Shown here piece after piece: positions 52,645 through 61,587 of a stretch of DNA of 64,000 nt. Source of the stretch: Pseudomonas sp. Leaf58 (GTDB lineage: Bacteria; Pseudomonadota; Gammaproteobacteria; Pseudomonadales; Pseudomonadaceae); contig NZ_CP032678.1 in NCBI RefSeq assembly GCF_003627215.1, positions 558,001 to 622,000 of the forward strand, in the 5' to 3' direction. The notes under the pieces are model-generated. The model was not told the DNA's origin. It saw only the letters and a program-made list of their open reading frames with translations, and did no database searches. The first letter of the stretch is position 1. Every line of letters begins with the position of its first letter. The position numbers and the translations under genes were made by a program.

Positions 52645-52828
52645 TTGAGCGATATCTCACGGAGGCACTGTGCCATTATCCCAATTTGGGGTAGCTTCAG
52701 GGACTTGCTCAATCCTGCGCCGTCACAGCGGATGGTTCTAGCTACACCTCTTGATTCGGTCTTGGCTACAAAGGCCTGCGCCGCTATGATTAGGGCCTCT
52801 AAATTACACCTTGCGATGGGTATCAACG

Positions 52829-53464
52829 ATGATCGAAATTCATGCTGATGTACGCGAGCAACGTTCTGGCATCGTGTCCAGTCTGAAACGCCGCACGGAC
52901 GTTGAGGTGGTGGATGCTGCCCTGCCCATTGGCGATTTTTCGGTGGGTGGTGGGATCGTGATTGAACGCAAATCAGCTATAGACTTCATCAACTCGATTG
53001 TCGATGGCAGGTTCCATGAGCAAATGATCATGCTCTCCCTGAATTACGCCAAACCGACCGTTTTGCTGGAAGGTGATATTTTCAACACCCGGTCTAAGTT
53101 TGCCCCTGCCGCGCTGGCGGGCGCGGTTGCCTGGATTCATGCCCAGGGTGTTTCGCTGATCCCTTCGTCGAGCGTGGATACGACCGCTGAAATCATCTAC
53201 TTCATGGCGAAGAACGCCCAGACGGAGATGAAGGATCGCCCGCTTCGCGCCAAAAAGCCTGCTATCACAGAATTCAACGCTCGCTTCGTCGCTGAAAGCC
53301 TGCCGGCCATCGGCCCAGGAAACGCCAAAAAAGCGCTGGAGCATTTCGGATCCCTCAAAGCCCTCTTCAATGCAACACCAGCAGAGATCAGCAAGATCCC
53401 TCGCATTGGCATCGACTCCGCGACACGAATCTGGGAAGTGATCAATTGGAGTGCCGCCTCCTGA
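52829..53464 (+). CDS. ERCC4 (XPF/Mus81-type) nuclease
   Basis: A 211-residue structure-specific nuclease. The catalytic signature GD...ERKxxxD is present (PIGDFSVGG with Asp36, then IVIERKSAIDF at about 45-53), as is the upstream Asp7 in ADVRE. A helix-hairpin-helix pair forms the C-terminus (ALEHFGSLKALFNATPAEIS, IPRIGIDSATRIW), which binds branched DNA. Such proteins cut 3'-flap or fork structures in repair or recombination. The ATG at 52829 is chosen over a TTG six codons upstream. The palindrome at 52629-52644 suggests damage-inducible control. Confidence 0.85.
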   Translation: MIEIHADVREQRSGIVSSLKRRTDVEVVDAALPIGDFSVGGGIVIERKSAIDFINSIVDGRFHEQMIMLSLNYAKPTVLLEGDIFNTRSKFAPAALAGAVAWIHAQGVSLIPSSSVDTTAEIIYFMAKNAQTEMKDRPLRAKKPAITEFNARFVAESLPAIGPGNAKKALEHFGSLKALFNATPAEISKIPRIGIDSATRIWEVINWSAAS

Positions 53465-53565
53465 TGCCGCGTTAAACGAGCGCACGGGTAACAAGGGCCA
53501 ACTACATCACCTGGTTAGTCTGTCATATGCCAAGCGCTATGAGATCGCTCGACCAGGATGATGCA

Positions 53566-54357
53566 TCAACACGCAGGGCCGTCGTCCATCAGTGATGGCC
53601 ACCGTTGACGCGGGGCGTATGCCTGGACACATTCCCGCATGAGCTCGGCTGGCACCCTGGCCAGGGCCCAATCAAGCCAGGTCACGCCTTGACGCTCTAC
53701 CCTCTCTTCCATGATGTCAGTTGCAGCCTGATCGCTGAGATCAGCCTCCATGTCATCGCGGATGCCTCGACCAGAACAGACGTCAGAGACCGACACATCC
53801 AGCACCCCCTCGTCGAAAGCGTCATCGACCTCGGATGGCGTCAATCCTGCGCCGTGAGCAATGAACTCAATCGCATGGGCCAGCTCATGTGTAGTGGTTG
53901 CCAGAAACGCTGAAATGTAGGTTTCTATGCGTGGGAGCAAATCTGCTGCAAGGTCTCTTTCCGTCTCCTCACGCACCCATTTTCGTAGTTCGAGCTCGTC
54001 ACAGCCAACGATCACCCGAAACCGGTCAGCACACCACGCGGTAGTATCGAACGCACCCGAGCTTGTGGCAAAGATACCCAGGCACCCATCGTCATCACGA
54101 TCAAGAATGGCGCTGATGTCGCTCAGCGCGGCGCACAGGTGAACATCGACCTCAACCAGCCTGCTTGCATCTGGAAATTGGATGTCGGGGTAGGCCTCTG
54201 CAGGGAGAATCGAATGCAGGTTTTGCAGATCGGGATGGTGAGCCATCACCTCAACCACCGCCGACATCATTCGCGCCAAGGGGGTTTTCAGGTTCAAGTG
54301 CTGCAGGTCATCGATATCGAGGTCATTGCAGGTTCTGAGCGTGGGCTTGATTTTCAC
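53566..54357 (-). CDS. Cytosolic HExxH protein
   Basis: A 263-residue acidic protein with no signal peptide. At about residue 155 it has TTTHELAHAIEFIAHGAG, an HExxH zinc motif. A later acidic segment (PSEVDDAFDEGVLDVSVSD) could supply a third ligand. Before it lies FRVIVGCDELELRKWVREE. AAGG lies eight bases before the GTG at 54355-54357. It is a putative intracellular metallopeptidase of unknown target. HExxH proteins of this kind in mobile elements are sometimes ImmA-like repressor proteases, but no repressor gene is adjacent. Confidence 0.65.
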   Translation of the reverse strand: MKIKPTLRTCNDLDIDDLQHLNLKTPLARMMSAVVEVMAHHPDLQNLHSILPAEAYPDIQFPDASRLVEVDVHLCAALSDISAILDRDDDGCLGIFATSSGAFDTTAWCADRFRVIVGCDELELRKWVREETERDLAADLLPRIETYISAFLATTTHELAHAIEFIAHGAGLTPSEVDDAFDEGVLDVSVSDVCSGRGIRDDMEADLSDQAATDIMEERVERQGVTWLDWALARVPAELMRECVQAYAPRQRWPSLMDDGPAC

Positions 54358-54644
54358 AAAGCGTGCCTTTTCTTACCATTATCGCAGCCCGTTCTTTTGT
54401 GATGCAATCAACACCCGCCAAACGCTTAATGCTGCCAAAACCCCGCTTGGAGGGTGGTCTTCAGATTGCCCTCAGTGAAGCCACGGCCTACTGCCCATTG
54501 TAGTAGCCAATATTTCAACAAACCGACTCGAAAGCCATTCAACCCGGATTGGACAGGTGTGCACGCCCACCCTCCTAGTTACACACCAGGCCCGGCTCCC
54601 GTATACTGCACCTAATAGGAATCTCTCATCATTGCAGGCACGCC

Positions 54645-55886
54645 ATGTTCCCATTCATGCAAATCGAAAGCTTCTACCGCAGCAAAGTGGATGGCCTGTG
54701 GCTCGATGATGAGTACCCTGCCGTCGCCGGCTTGTGCCAGGAGTGGCTGGCCAGCCTGATCCCAAAATCCATGGGCAACCTGAAAGTGGGCGACCTCAAA
54801 CCCGCTGGCCATGCCATGAAGGCCATGAAATGGCAGGAAAGCGACTACCCCAACTCAGACCGTCTGCACTTCGCACTCGCCATGGCGCTTTCCATCCCCG
54901 GCAAGAACACCGATGCACTGTTTGCGGCCTATTACGACACGCTGGATCAACAGTCGTTTGAGATCGGTGCTCACATGGAAGACATCAATGGAAAGATTCA
55001 GGATCACCCCAAGATCGATGTCTACCAAGCGTTCAGCCTGCTTTCTGGGCGCGAATATTACAGTGTCGCCCGTCGAATCTACATGACGGAGTTGGAGCAT
55101 GTGCGTCTGCAAGCGGTCGCCAGGGACGATGTCGGCGTCTTCAAGTGGACACTGCCGGAGGAAACCGAGCGAGCTTCCGTGGTCGCTTACACGGCCATGC
55201 TGGAGTTTCCCGTCGACCCTGAATCAGCGATCTACAAAGGCGTGGTGACGGATGAGGTGGCTGAAAAAGCCCTGTTCAGGCGCCAGGTTTCCAAACTACG
55301 GCACATCGCCACGGCTATGAATGATGCCGACACCAGCGAGGTCTACGGATTTCAGCGGCCCCTCCCCGCTGAAATTCCGGTTCTAGAGCCGTTCAAGGAG
55401 AATGCCTTCCCACGCGCCACTGCTGAGACATTCATGCACGCCCACAGGAAGCCAGATTTCGCTCAGAAGGTGATGCGCGATGCATTCCAGGTGACAGGCT
55501 GCTTTTTTGACCTTATGCAGAACAACCTTGTTGGGTATTGCAATGCAGGCTACGTTCAGGAGGTGACCCAGGCGTTCATCGATGCTGGCCTGAGCCCTTC
55601 CTACCTCATGTCCACGGGTGTTTGTGGCGACCTCGAAGGCGACAGTCCCGTGACGCTGAAACGTGCATTAAGCCATCTGGCTAACATGGGCCCACGCAAC
55701 TGGACGTTCTACGGCTACCTGTACCAGGAATTTCTCAAGCCCTACACCACTGAAGAGATCATCGCCAACTGTGATGATGACAGAGCGATTGAGGCCCTGT
55801 CACAAATCACAGGCGATCGAGCCTACATCGAAAACGCCAGTGGCGCGGCCCTCGCCAGCATCTGCGAAAGGGATCTGGGGCTCTAA
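54645..55886 (+). CDS. Hypothetical protein, first gene of a same-strand run
   Basis: A 413-residue soluble protein, predicted mostly helical. No domain is recognised. AGG lies eight bases before the ATG, and a -10-like TATACT is at about 54602. The C-terminus ICERDLGL resembles those of the three tandem paralogues at 4243-9122 (for example LDMGL), although the rest shows no clear homology. It starts a run of six plus-strand genes to 59997, mostly separated by 60-200 bases. Confidence 0.75.
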   Translation: MFPFMQIESFYRSKVDGLWLDDEYPAVAGLCQEWLASLIPKSMGNLKVGDLKPAGHAMKAMKWQESDYPNSDRLHFALAMALSIPGKNTDALFAAYYDTLDQQSFEIGAHMEDINGKIQDHPKIDVYQAFSLLSGREYYSVARRIYMTELEHVRLQAVARDDVGVFKWTLPEETERASVVAYTAMLEFPVDPESAIYKGVVTDEVAEKALFRRQVSKLRHIATAMNDADTSEVYGFQRPLPAEIPVLEPFKENAFPRATAETFMHAHRKPDFAQKVMRDAFQVTGCFFDLMQNNLVGYCNAGYVQEVTQAFIDAGLSPSYLMSTGVCGDLEGDSPVTLKRALSHLANMGPRNWTFYGYLYQEFLKPYTTEEIIANCDDDRAIEALSQITGDRAYIENASGAALASICERDLGL

Positions 55887-55977
55887 CCAACCCACGATCA
55901 TCATCGGGCTTGGAATCATTTAACCTTTCCAAGTTGTCGCTTTGCCTGTATATTGCACTCAAATTTTGGGGACGACT

Positions 55978-56961
55978 ATGACCGAAGCCACTGCAGCATT
56001 GGAAAAAAAAGCCCGTAAAGCCAGTGACAGCAGCATCATTAAGCTGCTGCCGGCGCTGGTTGAACATACGCGCTGGAACGACCCCGTCAAGCTGCGCGAG
56101 ATTCTGGTTGATCTGTCCGAGAAAACCAGGATCAGCTACCCGGCCATTCATAAGCGAATCGAACGCGATCTTCGCCATGGCCTGGCACCAACGCCAATGC
56201 GAACCCTGCCCAAAAACCTGGTGGAGCTGTCCACGCCGGTCATCCAGCTTGATGACGTAGTGCTTAACGAACAGCTGAAAGCCGAGGTGCTGGCGATCAT
56301 TCAAGAGCACGATCGCGTCGAAGACCTGGCCGCGTTTGACCTGAAGCCTCGGCACAAGGTGCTGCTGTACGGCGCGCCCGGCAATGGGAAAACGCTGCTG
56401 GCGGAAGCACTGGCCTCCTCCCTGGACATTCCCTTTGTGAAAGCCAAGTACAGCGGCTTGGTTGACAGCCACCTGGGTGAGACAGGAAAGAACATCGCCT
56501 CAATCATGGAATATGCGGAATCCGGGCCTTGCCTGCTGTTCCTGGATGAATTTGATGGCCTGGCAATTGACCGCGCAGCAACTGGCGATGTCACTGAAAT
56601 GCGCCGGGTGACCAACCAGTTGCTGATCTCCCTGGACAAGCTACCGCACTACTGCGTCTTTGTCGCCGCCACCAACAGCGAGAATTTGATAGATAAGGCG
56701 ATCCTGCGCCGCTTCGACTTCTCTCTGAACATCCAGGCGCCGACCCCTGACCTCGTGCTCCAGCTGGCACAGAAGGAGCTCGACCCCACACGAACGCCCG
56801 GCAGCGATGTCCTGCACTATGCCCCACGCATCGCCCAAATGAAGCTCAAGAACATGAGCGAGACGGTGATGCTTTGCCAGCAAATTCGCCGCGACTTGGT
56901 GCTCAATGACGGCCAGGGGATTGAAGCGATCCTCAACAAGACTCAAGCACAAGATTCCTGA
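55978..56961 (+). CDS. AAA-family ATPase
   Basis: A 327-residue AAA ATPase. An N-terminal helical region (KKARKASDSSIIKLLPALVE) precedes the AAA module. That has KVLLYGAPGNGKTLLAEALA (Walker A), GLVDSHLGETGKNIASIME (pore loop and box), CLLFLDEFDGLAIDR (Walker B), CVFVAATNSENLIDKAIL (sensor 1) and RRFDFSLN (arginine finger). GGGGA lies five bases before the ATG at 55978. Proteins of this type often partner a subtilisin-like protease in defence loci; none is here. The next gene is a TOPRIM protein 76 bases downstream. Confidence 0.85.
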   Translation: MTEATAALEKKARKASDSSIIKLLPALVEHTRWNDPVKLREILVDLSEKTRISYPAIHKRIERDLRHGLAPTPMRTLPKNLVELSTPVIQLDDVVLNEQLKAEVLAIIQEHDRVEDLAAFDLKPRHKVLLYGAPGNGKTLLAEALASSLDIPFVKAKYSGLVDSHLGETGKNIASIMEYAESGPCLLFLDEFDGLAIDRAATGDVTEMRRVTNQLLISLDKLPHYCVFVAATNSENLIDKAILRRFDFSLNIQAPTPDLVLQLAQKELDPTRTPGSDVLHYAPRIAQMKLKNMSETVMLCQQIRRDLVLNDGQGIEAILNKTQAQDS

Positions 56962-57037
56962 AGCACCCAAGCAGCACCCGACCAGTCCATGGCCAAGCCA
57001 TGCATCAATACTTACCGCTCCTCATGGAGAATGGATT

Positions 57038-58060
57038 ATGCGCATCATCATTACCGAAAAATTTTCTGTCACCCATGTCCTCGCCAAAGTCGCTGGCGAT
57101 TTTTACCCTGACGAAGAAATCTTCTTCATCGAGGCATTACCCTACTGGCTCAACAATTTCAAATTCCCCAAGGGCATGGCCCTGAGCGAGTACCCATATT
57201 ATGGGCGGCCCTTGTACAAACGCGATCAACCGTGGGGTGGCCTGAGACGACGACTGTCCAAACTCATCGACCGGAAAGCCGTACTCATCAATCCGATCTC
57301 CTTGGATGAGGCCGCAGCATTCATGCTCAAAGCGGATGACATCATCTGTGCCTGCGACTGGGATCATGCCGGCATCTGGGGGTTTAACCTGTTCATGGAG
57401 CAAACCCTGGGGGCCAATAGAGCTCCCGCCTATCCAGTTCTGGCGCTCAGAGGTGGCCAAGACACCAAAAGCCTCTGCGCGGCCTTCAACACCATGATTG
57501 ATACCAATCACCCCGATTTCAAGGCGCTGCTGAGCGCCGGCAGGGTCAAGCGTCTATTCGAATTCAGCTACGCCATCAATAGCCAAGCCATCCTGGGCAA
57601 CCTGTACCGCAGACTTGCCGGCACCAACGAGCCTGTATTTGTCAGCAAATACGCCTTACAGGCGCTTATCTGGCTTGCTGAGCACCCTCCGACCCTGTGT
57701 TACAAGCTCGAAGAGCTGATGGCCAGCAAGTGGCAGGGCACGGGAAAATACCCGAAGGACAGCATGAACCACCTCTTAGGGATGGGCTCAGCCGCATCGC
57801 GCCAGCATTTGCTCGGTAATTTGATCCAGCTTGGCCTGATCAACCAGTCTGAAACACATATGCTTTCAATTACCCCGCTTGGCACAGCCTTCGTCGGCGC
57901 CCTGCATCCAGATTGCCGGGATTTTGACTTGCCGTTTCGCCTTGATGCCTGGATGAACATGGGCGTGGAAGCTGCAGAACCCGCAATCAAGCGCTACCTG
58001 AAGACATTTTTTGGGAAGCAACTGAGGTTCGACAGGGACAAAATCCTGACAACCCGATAG
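57038..58060 (+). CDS. TOPRIM/topoisomerase IA-like protein without an evident active-site tyrosine
   Basis: A 340-residue protein. The N-terminus MRIIITEKFSVTHVLAKVAG and the later DDIICACDWDHAGIWGFNLF are the Glu and DxD of a TOPRIM domain as found at the start of topoisomerases I and III. The C-terminal 120 residues (MGSAASRQHLLGNLIQLGLI, LSITPLGTAFVGAL, CRDFDLPFRLDAWM) correspond to the end of the topoisomerase IA core. The length is about half of a full enzyme. I cannot find the usual active-site tyrosine motif (YxRT/S), so strand cleavage is doubtful. GGAG lies eight bases before the ATG at 57038. It may act with the AAA ATPase upstream. Confidence 0.7.
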   Translation: MRIIITEKFSVTHVLAKVAGDFYPDEEIFFIEALPYWLNNFKFPKGMALSEYPYYGRPLYKRDQPWGGLRRRLSKLIDRKAVLINPISLDEAAAFMLKADDIICACDWDHAGIWGFNLFMEQTLGANRAPAYPVLALRGGQDTKSLCAAFNTMIDTNHPDFKALLSAGRVKRLFEFSYAINSQAILGNLYRRLAGTNEPVFVSKYALQALIWLAEHPPTLCYKLEELMASKWQGTGKYPKDSMNHLLGMGSAASRQHLLGNLIQLGLINQSETHMLSITPLGTAFVGALHPDCRDFDLPFRLDAWMNMGVEAAEPAIKRYLKTFFGKQLRFDRDKILTTR

Positions 58061-58252
58061 AAGCTCCCTCCTGCGGCCAAGCTGGCCAGGGGCGCAAGAG
58101 GCATCTTCCCATCAGCTGTGCCTGCGAGCCCTTCCAGGGCTTGCCTGGCGTAGCGATAAGCTTCTATTGCCCTCACGTCTTCGCTTTTCATGGATATTGG
58201 CTGAGAATACCCCTTATCATTGCATGATCACCCTCTCAAAAGCGGAGCCCTC

Positions 58253-58966
58253 ATGGAAAAGCCTAAACGCAAATCCCTTTCCATTGAAGAAACATTCACC
58301 TATCTCACCAGCCTTCCGGAGGCGGAAGCGGATCTGCTGCGGCGCTATTTCACGAAGGATATAGAGTTCCTGGCCCAGATGGGGTATGCACAATCCAAAA
58401 TCCTGGCCAAGCATCTGGTCGGCTTGGGATACATGGATCCTCCGATCGAGCAGACCGACGAGGAGCGCATTGCGATGTGGGCCAAGTATGGCTTGCCGGT
58501 GTCAGTCCCCAGAGGTCGCAGCGCCTTCAGCGATTCCATGATGCTGGCCGAGCATGATGGCGTGCCGTACTGCGTTAACGAAAACACCCATTTGCTCAAG
58601 GATGGCAGCGACGCAAAGATTCACCGGAACATTGCCTATCGGCAGATGATGATCGACTGCTACCACAACAAGATCAAGTCAGTGTATGAGCACTGTGTGC
58701 AGCTCGATCGCGGCCCGGTCTGGGTGTTGGTCGGAGGTGGGTCGCAGGTACAAGCCTTCTTCGGCCATGACCAGGGCTACTTTGCCATTCTCTTCCTTGA
58801 TGACTGCAACCTTCCCCGTGATACTCAAGCGCAGCGGGAGAAGCTGGCCAGAAAGTGCCACATTCTTCAGCCGCAAGGGGCGCTGAATGAGCAGCTCCTG
58901 GGCCAGATGAAATTACCTGGCGTAAAGGTTGAGTTTTTCGGCCAAGCCCCCTCCCCTATGGACTGA
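58253..58966 (+). CDS. Hypothetical protein
   Basis: A 237-residue soluble protein. GGAG lies five bases before the ATG at 58253. The first 70 residues are helical and polar (SIEETFTYLTSLPEAEADLL). The middle has an alpha/beta pattern with a glycine-rich turn (GPVWVLVGGGSQVQAFFGHD). No family is recognised. It lies 192 bases after the TOPRIM gene and 59 before the next gene. Confidence 0.7.
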   Translation: MEKPKRKSLSIEETFTYLTSLPEAEADLLRRYFTKDIEFLAQMGYAQSKILAKHLVGLGYMDPPIEQTDEERIAMWAKYGLPVSVPRGRSAFSDSMMLAEHDGVPYCVNENTHLLKDGSDAKIHRNIAYRQMMIDCYHNKIKSVYEHCVQLDRGPVWVLVGGGSQVQAFFGHDQGYFAILFLDDCNLPRDTQAQREKLARKCHILQPQGALNEQLLGQMKLPGVKVEFFGQAPSPMD

Positions 58967-59025
58967 TCATGGGTCTTTAAATGCCTGCGCCACATCAGAC
59001 ATTTTAGTGAATCCAAGGTGCTTGA

Positions 59026-59997
59026 ATGCTCAAACAAATTGCACAATCCATTTACAGGAACATGTTGGATGAAGTGGGTGTGCCAGCAAGCCTTGCCGCC
59101 GTGATCCAAGACCACCCTTCTCTTCGACAGGTCGTATTCGAGGAGAAAAAGACTGCTTCCTCTCGCGACATTCAGCAGTGGGAGGATCTTGGGCTCAGCT
59201 CAAGAGGATTTGATGCACAGCGTGGCGTGCTGCTCGGCTGGACTGATACTCAAGGCAGCTACGCTTCGATCGATCTCCCGGTCACTGCGCTCAGTCGGCT
59301 GGTTACCACCCGAAAAATCGAGCAGTTCACCTGCGATATCACTGACATCGAAACCCTGGGTGCAGCTAAGAGCAACCTTTCTGAGTACAACAACTTGGAC
59401 GAATTTGCAGAACAACGGTGCGCCAATTTACTCGGCGACATCAGCAAGGAGGGCCTGTTGAACATGCTTGAGCATGACCAGATCCGAAGCGTAGGTGCCT
59501 ATGCTACCGACACGCTCAGCCGTTATGGTTGGGATGGTCGCCTCAACCTGCTCAATGAAGGGGGTGCGCACCATTTCGCGGCGGCACGGTACATCGCAAA
59601 ACGCACAGGCATCCCCGTTCCGATCTGCACAACGCTGCATGAATACGTGTTCGAGCCATTGGCTGTGGAGCAGCTTACCCAGCAGTTCGAAATCTTCGCC
59701 ATAGGTGATCCAGCGAATGATGCCAGGTCTCACTTGGCGCTGCAGGATGCGTTCAAGAAGGTCAGGGCTACTTTCTTCATCGGCGCGCTCCCCTGGAGCG
59801 CTGGTGAACATGCCAGAGACGCCAGCGCCATCTTCCTGCTCAAGAATGACCGCAAGTCCGAGCGGATTGCCGACATGTTTCGCAAAGAGGGATTCATGGA
59901 TCTCGGCCAGGTGCTGGAGAGCAAAATGGCCGTACAACAGTCAGCCAACAAAATCACCCACAGGCGCTCGCACCAGCCTTCCGAGCTGGGCATGTAG
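59026..59997 (+). CDS. Hypothetical protein (DUF6685-like?)
   Basis: A 323-residue soluble protein. The central motif RYGWDGRLNLLNEGGAHHFA, then ARYIAKRTGIPVPI, resembles a family of bacterial proteins with an NEGGSHHFAAA signature that I associate, from memory, with DUF6685. The rest is alpha/beta (TALSRLVTTRKIEQFTCDIT). The C-terminus is PSELGM. No enzymatic role can be assigned. It is the last gene of the plus-strand run that begins at 54645. Confidence 0.6.
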   Translation: MLKQIAQSIYRNMLDEVGVPASLAAVIQDHPSLRQVVFEEKKTASSRDIQQWEDLGLSSRGFDAQRGVLLGWTDTQGSYASIDLPVTALSRLVTTRKIEQFTCDITDIETLGAAKSNLSEYNNLDEFAEQRCANLLGDISKEGLLNMLEHDQIRSVGAYATDTLSRYGWDGRLNLLNEGGAHHFAAARYIAKRTGIPVPICTTLHEYVFEPLAVEQLTQQFEIFAIGDPANDARSHLALQDAFKKVRATFFIGALPWSAGEHARDASAIFLLKNDRKSERIADMFRKEGFMDLGQVLESKMAVQQSANKITHRRSHQPSELGM

Positions 59998-60069
59998 CGG
60001 TTGCATAACTCATTCGAGCGCCGCGCACCTGGCGACCACTATGGATCTGCGGCCAGGTGTTAGCGGCGT

Positions 60070-60510
60070 TCAGTTAGGCAGCCTCAAGATTCGGCACATC
60101 AAAAAAAATTTATCGGGCATTGCTTGGACTACACACCGAAGTCGGACGTTTACTCCCGAAGACAGCTTCTCTTCAAGCAAAAGGCCGCAAGGCTTTATGC
60201 GGACGTCGGCCAAGTCAACGCCTGAGGCCAACGCCTCCGTCATGTAGAGACCTGCTAGCGTATAGCTGCACTCCAGTGCATTAAATTCCTGCCTGACCAC
60301 AGTTTTACCCCTGATCGAGTGCAAAAGTGTCATGTGCCCAAGCTCGCCGATCAGATCCAGGCTCGCGGAACCCATCTCGACTGCATCTTCCACCAAGCTG
60401 AGGAACTCCGAGCTCATCACGAGTGCATCGTTTTCGCTGATCCACTGCGCAGGCGGGCACAGATCGAGGAGTGACAAACCTAGGCTTTCATACTCGTTTG
60501 GAGCGCTCAT
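60070..60510 (-). CDS. Hypothetical protein
   Basis: A 146-residue soluble protein (SLGLSLLDLCPPAQWISEND, SASLDLIGELGHMTLLHSI). The ATG at 60508-60510 has GGA upstream; the frame also opens with a GTG at 60540. It is downstream of the ceramidase-like gene on the same strand, with a 63-base gap, and may be cotranscribed. No family is recognised. Confidence 0.6.
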   Translation of the reverse strand: MSAPNEYESLGLSLLDLCPPAQWISENDALVMSSEFLSLVEDAVEMGSASLDLIGELGHMTLLHSIRGKTVVRQEFNALECSYTLAGLYMTEALASGVDLADVRIKPCGLLLEEKLSSGVNVRLRCVVQAMPDKFFLMCRILRLPN

Positions 60511-60573
60511 AGGGAAATCCGCATTGAAAATCTGCTGCACCAGAGGTGGGGCCGCGCCACGGGAACAGCTCGA

Positions 60574-61395
60574 TTAGTGGCCACTGATCGCGCTTTGTTG
60601 CGGGAAGGCCGTCCACCCGTCTTTGATCTCCAGTAGCACGACATACGTTGCCATGGCCGCTGCGGCATGCTTGATGGCATGTCCCGCCATTTCGAAGTGC
60701 AACAGCGCATAGATGGCGTGATCCCAGTGCTCCAGCACCTTGGCCAGCACGTAGAGCCCAAGCACTTTCCAGATCACGTGACCCTGGAACGCGAGGCTTC
60801 CAGAACCCTTCACCAGGATCGGAATGAGCAGGATGGGGAGGAACTGGACGATGACATAGGCCCTCAGATCACCCGCGCCCTGACCTTCCGTATAGCTCCA
60901 GTACACGACCGATGCGATACCCAAGATCAACAGCGGCCAAAGCGACAGGCGTGCGGCGCTGAGGTCGGCGTGACATCCGATGATGATGGAGAAGAACGCC
61001 ATGAATGAGATCGTCATCGGCAGCCTATCCCATATCAGAGATTGATTGGTGGGCTCAAAATGGTAGTACCCGGAGCCCAGTCCTGTCAGGAGCACGCCGG
61101 CAAAGAATGCGGCGCCAGCCCAGGGTAGCTCTTGCATGACAAAACCTGGCGGTGTGTGACCGCTAGTTTGTCTCCGACATTCGCGCAGCCCAAGCCACCC
61201 CACAATCACGAAGGGCAGGTTGGAGACTACGTTCCAGAAATTGCTTATGCCCAAGAGGTAACGGTGATCACCAAAGGCATGGTATGCCACGTCTTGCGGA
61301 ATGCGAGGCATGGTGCCAACCACGATCAGCGCCAGCAGGGTAACCAGGAGGACAGCGCCCCATTTATAGGGATTTTTTAGAAGTGGTGCCCACAT
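60574..61395 (-). CDS. Ceramidase-like (CREST superfamily) membrane protein
   Basis: A 273-residue integral membrane protein with about seven transmembrane helices. It carries the signatures of the alkaline ceramidase/CREST hydrolase superfamily: NFWNVVSNLPFVIVGWLG, GSGYYHFEPTNQSLIWDRLP (Ser, His and Asp of the metal site) and GHAIKHAAAAMATYVV (the two final His). A metal-dependent amidase or lipid hydrolase in the inner membrane is likely. The ATG at 61393-61395 (GGAG eight bases upstream) is preferred, since the longer frame to 61503 crosses the promoter at 61461-61488. Confidence 0.75.
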   Translation of the reverse strand: MWAPLLKNPYKWGAVLLVTLLALIVVGTMPRIPQDVAYHAFGDHRYLLGISNFWNVVSNLPFVIVGWLGLRECRRQTSGHTPPGFVMQELPWAGAAFFAGVLLTGLGSGYYHFEPTNQSLIWDRLPMTISFMAFFSIIIGCHADLSAARLSLWPLLILGIASVVYWSYTEGQGAGDLRAYVIVQFLPILLIPILVKGSGSLAFQGHVIWKVLGLYVLAKVLEHWDHAIYALLHFEMAGHAIKHAAAAMATYVVLLEIKDGWTAFPQQSAISGH

Positions 61396-61460
61396 ATCCA
61401 GGTCTCCGCTGTACAAAAATGGGGAATGACGTCGAGCAATCAAAGCCGCGATGCCGGCAA

Positions 61461-61488
61461 AGTCTACTGTTCGTGCAATGATTGTCAA
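61461..61488 (-). promoter_or_regulatory. Sigma-70 promoter of the ceramidase-like gene
   Basis: On the minus strand, TTGACA (61483-61488) and TAGACT (61461-61466) have a 16-base spacer. The 14-bp core CATATATTGACAAT is identical to those near 3886 and 37551. Confidence 0.8.
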
Positions 61489-61527
61489 TATATGCAAAAA
61501 CAATACTTAACACTCTTTAGCTATTTA

Positions 61528-61556
61528 TTGACAACATTTGAAACAACTGCTCTAAT
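61528..61556 (+). promoter_or_regulatory. Sigma-70 promoter of the DUF808 gene
   Basis: TTGACA (61528-61533) and TCTAAT (61551-61556) are separated by 17 bases, about 32 bases before the start codon. It is back-to-back with the ceramidase-gene promoter. Confidence 0.7.
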
Positions 61557-61587
61557 ATCCATTCCCAATCACTGAAGGATATCTAAC

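Noticed and set aside
57994..58191. 65-codon minus-strand frame overlapping the TOPRIM gene
   Set aside because: It overlaps the end of a clear gene by 67 bases and lacks a ribosome-binding site, although its first half looks protein-like.
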